Assembly: GCA_006218065.1 (NCBI GenBank)
Contig: VBWE01000052.1
Span: 31,333-70,295 of the forward strand
Source of the DNA: Bacteroidota bacterium
Lineage (GTDB): Bacteria; Bacteroidota; Bacteroidia; Palsa-965
DNA: 38,963 nucleotides
Direction: 5' to 3'
In this document: positions 33,249 through 38,963 of the stretch, in pieces
Numbering within the stretch: position 1 is the stretch's first letter
How the letters are laid out: the number at the start of each line of letters is the position of its first letter
Notes under the pieces: generated by a model
What the model was told of the DNA's origin: nothing
Seen by the model: only the letters and a program-made list of their open reading frames with translations
The model's database searches: none
Program-made: the position numbers and the translations under genes

Positions 33249-33823
33249 TTGAAATAAGCCCAGCCCGCAATGATAACATAAATTAAGAACAGCATCGCCG
33301 TCATCGGTGCGGACCTGTTGACATAAAGCCATACATAACCTGCATCGATGAGCACCCAGAAAATCCAGTTCTCCAGGAATTTCCGCGCCGTCATCCAGGT
33401 GGCCACGAGACTGAAAGCGGAAAGTGTCGCATCGGAATACGGAACGGGGGAGTCTGTGAATTCCTGCGACAGCCAGCCGAGCAGGACAGAAACAGCAGCG
33501 CCAACAGCAAGACTCAGCAGGATCGTTTTGGCAGGCGCCTGTAAAACGGGCGCTTCTTTTTTATTGTTTCCGCCGCGTATCCAGTAATACCAGCCGTAAA
33601 TTCCGATCAGGCAATAATATAAACTCAGCCCGGCATCGATATAAAGCCGGAGCGTAAAATTGAACCAGACATAAATAGCGGAACTGATTATTCCGAAAAG
33701 CCAGCACCAGGGATTTTCACGCGCGGCAAGAATGACGTACAGCAAAGCCGAAACGATCGCCATCCATTCGGGGATTGTCGTTTGTCCGACCGCTTTCAAA
33801 AAAAAATGGAAGAATTCTTCCAT
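33215..33823 (-). CDS. PnuC/PnuT family vitamin transporter
   Basis: The 202-residue membrane protein has about seven helices and the PnuC pattern: EWMAIVSALLYVILAARENP, WCWLFGIISSAIYVWFNF, YYCLIGIYGWYYW, then WIFWVLIDAGYVWLYVN. The conserved aromatic residues of the substrate channel are present. PnuC members carry nicotinamide riboside and PnuT members carry thiamin by facilitated diffusion; the sequence read here cannot separate them. Context (riboswitch, ThiE-like gene) favours thiamin. The first six codons form a perfect palindrome followed by nine T residues. It follows a quasi-palindromic element. Confidence 0.85.
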   Translation of the reverse strand: MEEFFHFFLKAVGQTTIPEWMAIVSALLYVILAARENPWCWLFGIISSAIYVWFNFTLRLYIDAGLSLYYCLIGIYGWYYWIRGGNNKKEAPVLQAPAKTILLSLAVGAAVSVLLGWLSQEFTDSPVPYSDATLSAFSLVATWMTARKFLENWIFWVLIDAGYVWLYVNRSAPMTAMLFLIYVIIAGWAYFKWRKRCRTSNA

Positions 33824-33838
33824 GAAAAATGAAGTGTG

Positions 33839-34058
33839 GTTTAAAATTCCTGCGGAATAAATCGTTTTACCAGATATGAGATATGGGACTTGAGATTTGA
33901 GACTCCGTATTCCATCAAATGTATATATGCTTTCGTTTGCTGCTAATCATGCTGATAGTTCGTTCAGCAGGTCTCAAATCTCAAGTCTCATATCTCATAT
34001 CTGGTACAACAGACTTATTGAATTATTTACTTGTGTTTCCCGGATCATAATTTTAAAC
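33839..34058 (-). repeat. Quasi-palindromic heptamer-repeat element, copy 2
   Basis: The outer arms are GTTTAAAATT (33839-33848) and AATTTTAAAC (34049-34058). The inner arms are 36 bp with one mismatch (33868-33903 and 33971-34006) and are built of heptamers AGATATG, GGACTTG and AGATTTG; the loop is 67 bases. Read in the direction of transcription (minus), it starts GTTTAAAATTATG soon after the TenI/ThiE-like stop and ends CAGGAATTTTAAAC shortly before the pnuC ATG. This is the same order as the element at 23704-23946, though the heptamers differ. Confidence 0.8.
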
Positions 34059-34070
34059 AGTTTCCGGACC

Positions 34071-34703
34071 TTATTCCGCTTTGATGCCGAGTTCGGCGCA
34101 CTTGTCCAGCACACTTATAAAATTGGCCAGCGGATCGCCTGCTCTCCATAAAAAACTGTGGAAGGCCATGCCGTGAAAACCGAGGTCGCGTATGTTCGCG
34201 ATATGCTCCAGGCTGATTCCTCCGCGCGCAACAATTTTTACATGCGGATTTTTTTCGATCGCCGTGCGGAGGCTGTGCTGGTTGTAGCCGGCATGAAAAC
34301 CGCCGCTCAGCGATTCGAAGATCGGGCTCAGGAAAACGTAGCTGAATTTTCCTTCATCTTCATAAACATGCGCGAGCTTGCTGAGTGAAGTGCTTTGCGT
34401 GAAACTGCTGCGCCGCAGGTGAAGCATACGCAGGCGGAACCAGGTGGAGAATTTTCTCCTCCGGTGCGCGCGCGTAAGGTGTATGCCGCGAAGTTTCAGT
34501 GATCCCGCCAGGTTATGATGTGAATGAATGACGATACGGTCGTGAAAATGCGCGGGAATTTTTTCGATCATCTGCCGCATTTCTTTCGTCGTCATGTCCG
34601 GCTTGCGCAGGTGGAACGTATTCAATCCGTGCTCAAAAAGCTGCGTGATGATTTCGTGTTCTTTTTCAATAGTCTTGGAAGACGAAATAACGATCAGTTT
34701 CAT
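34071..34703 (-). CDS. Thiamine phosphate synthase-like protein (TenI/ThiE family), divergent
   Basis: The 210-residue TIM-barrel protein follows the ThiE/TenI order: LNTFHLRKPDMTTKEM, FHDRIVIHSHHNLAG, LRGIHLTRAH, YVFLSPIFESLS, and VKIVARGGISLEHI. Several catalytic-site residues of true ThiE are altered. The QxRxK strand reads HLRKP, the ND pair reads HSH, and PTxTK reads ESLSG. It may be a TenI-type aminase/isomerase or a variant synthase. A thiamin link fits the nearby TPP riboswitch. It lies 12 bases after the GGGP synthase gene. Confidence 0.72.
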   Translation of the reverse strand: MKLIVISSSKTIEKEHEIITQLFEHGLNTFHLRKPDMTTKEMRQMIEKIPAHFHDRIVIHSHHNLAGSLKLRGIHLTRAHRRRKFSTWFRLRMLHLRRSSFTQSTSLSKLAHVYEDEGKFSYVFLSPIFESLSGGFHAGYNQHSLRTAIEKNPHVKIVARGGISLEHIANIRDLGFHGMAFHSFLWRAGDPLANFISVLDKCAELGIKAE

Positions 34704-34715
34704 GCTTGCTTCGGA

Positions 34716-35453
34716 TTAAAAAGAATGTACGGCGGCAGCCAGCGTTCCCACCAGCTCGGGTTTTTCTTCCAGCACATTTCCCACCACGATAATATCGGCT
34801 CCCGCTTTGCAGTTCTCAACCGCTTTTTCCACCGTGCGGATTCCGCCGCCGGTGATCAGCGGAACGGTCAGCACCTGCCGCACGGCTTCGATCATCGCGG
34901 TGGTTACCGTTTCCTGTGCGCCGCTCCCGGCTTCGAGGTAAATCATTTTCATGCCCAATTGTTCTCCTGCAAGCGCGGTACAGGCGGCAATGTCGTTATG
35001 ATGGCGGGGCAAGGGAGAAGTATTGCTCATGTACGAAGCCGCCGTGCTGCGCCCGCTTTCAATGAGCATATAACCGGTGGGCAAAACCTCGAGCCCGCTT
35101 TTGCGGATAAGCGGGGCAGCCATCACGTGACGCCCGATCAGCAGTTCGGGATTGCGCCCGGAAATAACGGATAAAAGCAGGAGCGCATCAGCCTGCGCGC
35201 TGATCTGCATCACGCTGCCGGGAAAAAGTACGACCGGGATAGCCGTTTTTTTCCGGATAGCCGTGATACACGCATCCAGGCTTCCGTTGGTGAGCAGGCT
35301 TCCGCCAATCAGCAGGAAATCCACGCCCGCCTTGTTGCAGTGCTCCAGCAGGAAATCGAGGCGTTCGGTTTTGTCGGGATCGATCAGTACGGCGAGACAT
35401 TTCTTGCCGGCCTTTTTTTTGTCGAGGATATGCTGGTAAACCGGTTCGCTCAT
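34716..35453 (-). CDS. Geranylgeranylglyceryl/heptaprenylglyceryl phosphate synthase family
   Basis: The 245-residue TIM-barrel protein has AVLIDPDKTERLDFLL, LIGGSLLTNG, VVLFPGSVMQIS, LPTGYMLIESGRSTA, IYLEAGSGAQ, and PLITGGGIRT with the phosphate-binding GNV at the end. These are the GGGPS/PcrB signatures. The enzyme joins a polyprenyl diphosphate to glycerol 1-phosphate. Members occur in many Bacteroidota, where the lipid product's role is unclear. It overlaps the PPTase gene by 4 bp (ATGA). Confidence 0.9.
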   Translation of the reverse strand: MSEPVYQHILDKKKAGKKCLAVLIDPDKTERLDFLLEHCNKAGVDFLLIGGSLLTNGSLDACITAIRKKTAIPVVLFPGSVMQISAQADALLLLSVISGRNPELLIGRHVMAAPLIRKSGLEVLPTGYMLIESGRSTAASYMSNTSPLPRHHNDIAACTALAGEQLGMKMIYLEAGSGAQETVTTAMIEAVRQVLTVPLITGGGIRTVEKAVENCKAGADIIVVGNVLEEKPELVGTLAAAVHSF

Positions 35454-36085
35454 AGCTGATGATGTATTACCCAGGCAAGCATGAAATTTTCATAAACTGC
35501 ATAATTCAGTTTGCAGACCAGCGTGTTGCCCTCGTGTTCCAGCCGGCAAACAGCTTCGCTGCCGGGAGCGTATTCGAAATTTTCTACAAAAATATTCGAT
35601 TTGAGCGATACGCCTTTTTTTCCGTAAACTTTATATGTCGCTTCCTTGATGCACCAGTAGGCATGCAGTCGTTCAGGCTGCGGACCGGTCAGGGCATGCG
35701 TCATTTCCGCGTCGCTTAAAAATTTCGACGCAATCTTTTCGATCTTCGGGTGAATGCGTTCGATATCGATCCCGGTCGGACGGTCGTCGCGGATCATCGC
35801 GATATATTCACCCGAATGCGAAATGGAAATATGCTGCGCCGATCCTTCCAGGCCCGGTTTGCCGTTCGCGTCATAACAGATCTTCGAACCGGGAACCAGG
35901 TGTTCCAGCAGGAGCCGCGTGCAGTACCATTCCGCCCGCCTTTTTTCATACACAAACTGTTCCGGTACCGATAAGTCGTAAACCCCTGCGGGCATCATGG
36001 AGCGTAATTCGTCCAGGCTCTCCGTGATTTTCCAGAGGCTCCGGCTTCCGTGCTTTCCCGTCGGTTCTTCGTGTACTATCGGCAT
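35450..36085 (-). CDS. 4'-phosphopantetheinyl transferase
   Basis: The 211-residue protein has the PPTase motifs: ISISHSGEYIAM, TGIDIERI with metal-binding D107 and E109, and WCIKEATYKVYGK at 144-156 (W-x2-KEA-x2-K). It moves phosphopantetheine from CoA to a carrier-protein serine. Length fits the Sfp/HetI class. The open frame continues far upstream, but that part is antisense to ahcY and shows no family match; 36085 is the first Met of the real protein. It heads a minus-strand series with a 4-bp overlap to the next gene. Confidence 0.9.
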   Translation of the reverse strand: MPIVHEEPTGKHGSRSLWKITESLDELRSMMPAGVYDLSVPEQFVYEKRRAEWYCTRLLLEHLVPGSKICYDANGKPGLEGSAQHISISHSGEYIAMIRDDRPTGIDIERIHPKIEKIASKFLSDAEMTHALTGPQPERLHAYWCIKEATYKVYGKKGVSLKSNIFVENFEYAPGSEAVCRLEHEGNTLVCKLNYAVYENFMLAWVIHHQL

Positions 36086-36133
36086 AACGGCGACAAAGTA
36101 GCCTGAAAACCGGGATTTTTGCAAGAAAAGAGC

Positions 36134-36141
36134 TACCTTTG
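36134..36141 (+). promoter_or_regulatory. ahcY: -7 promoter element of ahcY
   Basis: TACCTTTG matches TAnnTTTG, 28 bases before the ATG at 36170. The divergent PPTase gene starts at 36085, so the shared gap is only 84 bases. Confidence 0.5.
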
Positions 36142-36169
36142 CCGACGTTTTAACCAAAAACTTCTCATA

Positions 36170-37489
36170 ATGAGTGCAACGTCTGTGGAAAAGTACATCC
36201 CATACAAAGTAAAAGATATGTCGCTGGCCGAATGGGGCCGTAAAGAGATCAAACTTGCCGAAGTCGAAATGCCCGGCCTGATGGCCCTGCGTGAAGAATT
36301 CGGTCCCTCGAAACCGCTCAAAGGAGCACGCATCGCAGGCTGCCTGCACATGACTATCCAGACCGCGGTGCTCATCGAAACGCTGGTGGAACTCGGCGCG
36401 GAAGTAACCTGGTCGTCCTGCAACATCTTCTCGACCCAGGACCACGCCGCTGCAGCCATCGCTGCTGCCGGTATTTCGGTTTACGCCTGGAAAGGCATGA
36501 ACGCCGAAGAATTCGACTGGTGCATCGAGCAGACGCTGTGGTTCGGTGAAGACCGCAAGCCGCTCAACATGATCCTGGATGACGGCGGTGACCTGACCAA
36601 CATGGTTTTCGACAAGTATCCCGAACTCGCCGCAGGCATTCGCGGGCTTTCCGAAGAAACGACAACCGGCGTTCATCGCCTGAAAGAGCGCTGGAAAAAC
36701 GGCACGCTTCTTCTGCCGGCCATCAACGTAAACGATTCGGTTACCAAATCGAAGTTCGATAATAAATACGGCTGCCGCGAATCGCTCGTGGATGCTATCC
36801 GCCGCGCAACCGACATCATGCTTGCTGGCAAAGTTGCCGTTGTGGCAGGTTACGGCGATGTCGGAAAAGGCTCCGCACAATCGCTCAGCAGCCAGGGTGT
36901 CCGCGTGATCATTACCGAAATCGACCCGATATGCGCTTTGCAGGCGGCGATGGACGGTTACGAAGTGAAAACCATGGATGAAGCGGCCAAACGCGCCGAT
37001 ATCATCGTTACCGCAACGGGTAATATGAATATCGTGGTCGGCCGCCATTTCAAATCCATGAAGCATAACGCCATCGTGTGCAATATCGGGCACTTCGATA
37101 CGGAGATCGATATGGCCTGGCTGAACGGCAACTACGGAAAAACCAAGGATACGATCAAACCGCAGGTGGATAAATACACGATCGACGGCAAAGACATTAT
37201 CGTACTTGCCGAAGGCCGTTTGGTGAACCTCGGATGCGCAACAGGACACCCGTCTTTCGTGATGTCGAATTCGTTCACGAACCAGACACTTGCGCAGCTT
37301 GAGCTCTGGACAAATACCGCGAACTACGAGAAAAAAGTGTACACGCTGCCCAAGCACCTCGATGAAAAAGTCGCCCGTCTTCACCTGAAGAAAATCGGTG
37401 TGGAACTGGATGTGCTTGATAAATCCCAGGCGGATTATATCGGTGTGAAAGTAGAAGGACCTTACAAGCCGGATGATTACCGCTATTAA
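36170..37489 (+). CDS. ahcY: Adenosylhomocysteinase
   Basis: The 439-residue enzyme hydrolyses S-adenosylhomocysteine to adenosine and homocysteine, using bound NAD, in the methyl cycle. Seen: [16 protein letters not shown] (substrate site), [20 protein letters not shown], the NAD-binding [30 protein letters not shown], and [18 protein letters not shown]. It ends KPDDYRY as family members do. Start 36170 matches the usual N-terminus; the longer frame from 36119 would pass through the promoter. A strong terminator follows the stop. Confidence 0.97.
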   Translation: MSATSVEKYIPYKVKDMSLAEWGRKEIKLAEVEMPGLMALREEFGPSKPLKGARIAGCLHMTIQTAVLIETLVELGAEVTWSSCNIFSTQDHAAAAIAAAGISVYAWKGMNAEEFDWCIEQTLWFGEDRKPLNMILDDGGDLTNMVFDKYPELAAGIRGLSEETTTGVHRLKERWKNGTLLLPAINVNDSVTKSKFDNKYGCRESLVDAIRRATDIMLAGKVAVVAGYGDVGKGSAQSLSSQGVRVIITEIDPICALQAAMDGYEVKTMDEAAKRADIIVTATGNMNIVVGRHFKSMKHNAIVCNIGHFDTEIDMAWLNGNYGKTKDTIKPQVDKYTIDGKDIIVLAEGRLVNLGCATGHPSFVMSNSFTNQTLAQLELWTNTANYEKKVYTLPKHLDEKVARLHLKKIGVELDVLDKSQADYIGVKVEGPYKPDDYRY

Positions 37490-37506
37490 CCGGTAAACGA
37501 ATAAAT

Positions 37507-37541
37507 AAAAAGCACCGCTGTATTCCAGCGGTGCTTTTTTT
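37507..37541. terminator. Bidirectional intrinsic terminator
   Basis: AAAAAGCACCGCTG (37507-37520) and its complement (37526-37539) form a 14-bp stem with loop TATTC and T-tract, between convergent ahcY and the Rieske-like gene. Confidence 0.9.
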
Positions 37542-37552
37542 ATGCAGAAAAA

Positions 37553-37978
37553 TCAGTTGTAAATAGTAAGTACCGTTCCGTCGAAATGCGTCTGGTATGT
37601 TTTCAGCGGCACACCTGCCGGGCCCTGGGTTACACTGCCATCCGTAATAAGAAAACGCGATCCGCAGTGACTGTCAACCGCTTCGATATTATTCGCGTCC
37701 ATTTTCACATACTCGTCGGTATTCTCCGGGTCAAATGTGCAGGCTCTTTCGTACGCGGCAAATTCTGTCTGCGATTTACGGTAAAGCAATATGCCGCGGT
37801 AACCGCCGGTAATATAAACCCAGCCCCCGACCGCATTCAGGTTGACAAATTGCGGATCGGTTACGTACATGGTGATATTGACCGGTACGTATGGAACTCC
37901 CTGGTTCTCTTTTTTACAAGCCGTACTCAAAGAGCAGGCAGCAATAAACGCAAGCGCCAGTTTTATCGGGTTCTTCAT
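37553..37978 (-). CDS. Rieske-like lipoprotein with degenerate cluster ligands
   Basis: The 141-residue protein has a lipoprotein signal (MKNPIKLALAFIAACSLSTAC). Its C-terminal half follows the small Rieske-ferredoxin order: YERACTFDP at the first ligand site, DSHCGSRFLITDGSV at the second, then GPAGVPLKTY and GTVLTIYN. True Rieske ligands are CxH and CxxH. Here they read CTF and HCGS, so a [2Fe-2S] cluster is unlikely in the standard form. It is probably an envelope-anchored protein of unknown role. Start 37978 fits the lipobox and an upstream TAACTTTG. Confidence 0.72.
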   Translation of the reverse strand: MKNPIKLALAFIAACSLSTACKKENQGVPYVPVNITMYVTDPQFVNLNAVGGWVYITGGYRGILLYRKSQTEFAAYERACTFDPENTDEYVKMDANNIEAVDSHCGSRFLITDGSVTQGPAGVPLKTYQTHFDGTVLTIYN

Positions 37979-37984
37979 GCAGAA

Positions 37985-37992
37985 CAAAGTTA
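37985..37992 (-). promoter_or_regulatory. -7 promoter element of the Rieske-like gene
   Basis: On the minus strand TAACTTTG matches TAnnTTTG and lies only six bases from the ATG, implying an almost leaderless transcript. Confidence 0.4.
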
Positions 37993-38163
37993 ATAAAGCC
38001 CGTCGACTTTTATGATAGACGGAGGAAAGCGGCAGATGTTGCCCGGGTTCAACAGCAACTTGTTTGTGAATTCTGCCGGCGGCACAATAAGCAGCATGGA
38101 AGATTCGTACTTTCGTTATAACCAATCGATAATCCGGAATATTTTTTGCAGGATTGATCAGTT

Positions 38164-38496
38164 ATGAAAAAAGCACGCGGCATATTCAGATTTATAACGC
38201 TCACCGGGTTATTCGTATTTCTCTCGGCAGCCCTGCCTGCGCAGGAGTCGGGCGGTGGAGGCACCGGGGGAGACGGCACAAAACCACCCTCCAGCAAAGC
38301 CGAAAAACGCAAGGCCAAAAAGAAGTGGAAAAAGGACAGGCTGGAGCAGCGCAAAGCTGAAAAAGCAAAAAAAGAATATCACAAAAAGTACAACAAAAAA
38401 ATCCGCAAGCGGATGAAAAAAAATGAGAAGAAAGCCCGCCTGAATAATGAACACCGGAGAGAGTTTTTCCTCGTCAGGTGGTTCAAGAAGAAATAA
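38164..38496 (+). CDS. Small secreted lysine-rich protein
   Basis: The 110-residue protein has a signal peptide (FRFITLTGLFVFLSAALPAQ, start MKKARGI), then a glycine-rich linker. A very basic helical region follows (residues about 45-110: AEKRKAKKKWKKDRLEQRK and similar), ending VRWFKKK. No family is recognised. After export it would carry a high positive charge and could bind nucleic acid, phospholipid head groups or anionic polysaccharide; this is inference. The gene stands alone. Confidence 0.65.
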   Translation: MKKARGIFRFITLTGLFVFLSAALPAQESGGGGTGGDGTKPPSSKAEKRKAKKKWKKDRLEQRKAEKAKKEYHKKYNKKIRKRMKKNEKKARLNNEHRREFFLVRWFKKK

Positions 38497-38963
38497 TATC
38501 GCCACTTATTCCCCTTTTTTGACCAGTTATTGTTTTAGATGGCCCAGAAAGCAGAAATACACTTTACCCGGTTGCAGTTCTCGTAAGACTATTCTATATT
38601 TGCCTTACGCTGTTTTATATGAATACCGATTCAGTGGAATATTTTTAGTAAATAGTGCTTGTACCTCGTTCTTTCTCAGTTTTCTGCCGCTGACCCGGCA
38701 GTTCAGATTGAAACCATATCAATACAGGTTTCGGGTTAATTAAAAGGTATCAGCATCCCGCTTACATCCCCCGCACGTCCCACCCGCCATTACTCGAAAC
38801 GGAATCACTTATTTGCAGCATTTTTATATGCTTAAAGTGACGCCCGGAAGCCTAAATCGCAAAAAATCTTTACAGCAGAATTCTCTACGCAGAACACCCG
38901 GTTTTGTGCAGGGAACCTGTAGCAATGCATGTTAAAATTTGTTAAAATAATTTTTGCGTGCTG
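38497..38963. other. Gene-free stretch at the window end
   Basis: No convincing gene is seen. An open frame at 38447-38743 lacks a start context and protein character. The stretch holds a promoter at 38572-38602, an 8-codon ORF from 38619 (MNTDSVEYF without the Y... reading M-N-T-D-S-V-E-Y-F, then stop), and an AT-rich end (GTTAAAATTTGTTAAAA from about 38939) that could be the promoter of a gene beyond the window. Confidence 0.5.
38572..38602 (+). promoter_or_regulatory. Promoter without an obvious gene
   Basis: TTG (38572-38574) and TATATTTG (38595-38602) are 20 bases apart, a consensus match. Downstream there is only a tiny ORF starting at 38619 and over 300 bases without a gene, so the transcript may be a small RNA or a long leader. 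Confidence 0.5.

Noticed and set aside
36086-37384. Upstream extension of the PPTase frame to a 644-residue protein
   Set aside because: The extension is exactly antisense to ahcY and shows no family character. The PPTase is complete from 36085.
38447-38743. 98-codon plus-strand frame near the window end
   Set aside because: It starts inside the lysine-rich gene, spans the promoter at 38572-38602 and lacks protein-like character.

Overview
The window looks like chromosomal DNA of a member of the phylum Bacteroidota. Three lines of sequence evidence support this. Several proteins end in type IX secretion (T9SS) sorting domains or carry SprB-like repeats, and there is a PorP/SprF homologue. 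The SIMPL protein, the GGGP synthase and the PnuC/NadR-like pair are of the kinds common in this phylum. Many genes are preceded by the phylum's -7 promoter word TAnnTTTG, often with a TTG or TTTG about 19-23 bases upstream. The genus cannot be told from the sequence alone.

Layout. (1) Positions 1-5040 are visibly A+T-richer than the rest and look accessory. They hold a serine hydrolase flanked by attC-like sites, a decayed minus-strand reading frame, a DUF1801 protein, a DHFR-like reductase, and a MerR regulator divergent from three small membrane-protein genes. A 161-bp MITE-like element closes this part. (2) 5375-8436 holds small proteins: secreted, SRPBCC, acidic, and DUF1801 fused to a zinc knuckle and helix-hairpin-helix. 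(3) 8550-15233 holds a DUF885 lipoprotein, a zinc-knuckle membrane protein, a convergent PorP/SprF and T9SS type-B pair, a second MITE copy cutting into the end of an alpha/beta hydrolase, and a YD-repeat protein. (4) 15343-17161 is atpC and atpD; the atpD tail has been rewritten by a dispersed repeat. (5) 17389-22070 is a pair of paralogous T9SS cargo proteins. (6) 22168-27937 is ribF, an LRR protein and a tightly overlapping GDP-heptose operon (glycosyltransferase, hddA, gmhA, hddC, gmhB). (7) 27938-36085, all minus strand, holds a PPTase, a GGGP synthase, a TenI/ThiE-like protein, a PnuC-type transporter, a NadR-like kinase, a TPP riboswitch, a TonB-dependent receptor, a SIMPL lipoprotein and a barrel-like protein. 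(8) 36170-38496 is ahcY, a Rieske-like lipoprotein and a lysine-rich secreted protein. The last 467 bases hold a good promoter but no convincing gene.

How the genes work together. HddA, GmhA, HddC and GmhB make up the whole sedoheptulose-7-phosphate to GDP-heptose route, next to a glycosyltransferase that could use the product. The TPP riboswitch marks the TonB receptor as a probable thiamin or thiamin-precursor importer; PnuC, the NadR-like kinase and the TenI/ThiE-like protein lie just upstream and probably belong to the same salvage task. PorP/SprF and the T9SS cargo proteins point to gliding or surface-protein export, although no core T9SS gene is in the window.

The most unusual signal is between the genes. 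Two intergenic regions (23704-23946 and 33839-34058) are quasi-palindromes sharing the same two distinct ends, GTTTAAAATTATG and CAGGAATTTTAAAC-like. Each fills the gap between two co-directional genes in the same orientation relative to transcription, but their inner arms are built from different heptamer words. A third region (29631-29809) has the same heptamer-arm design without those ends. In addition, a two-copy MITE family has TNA target duplications and a hairpin with a compensatory base change, and one copy has replaced the end of a gene.
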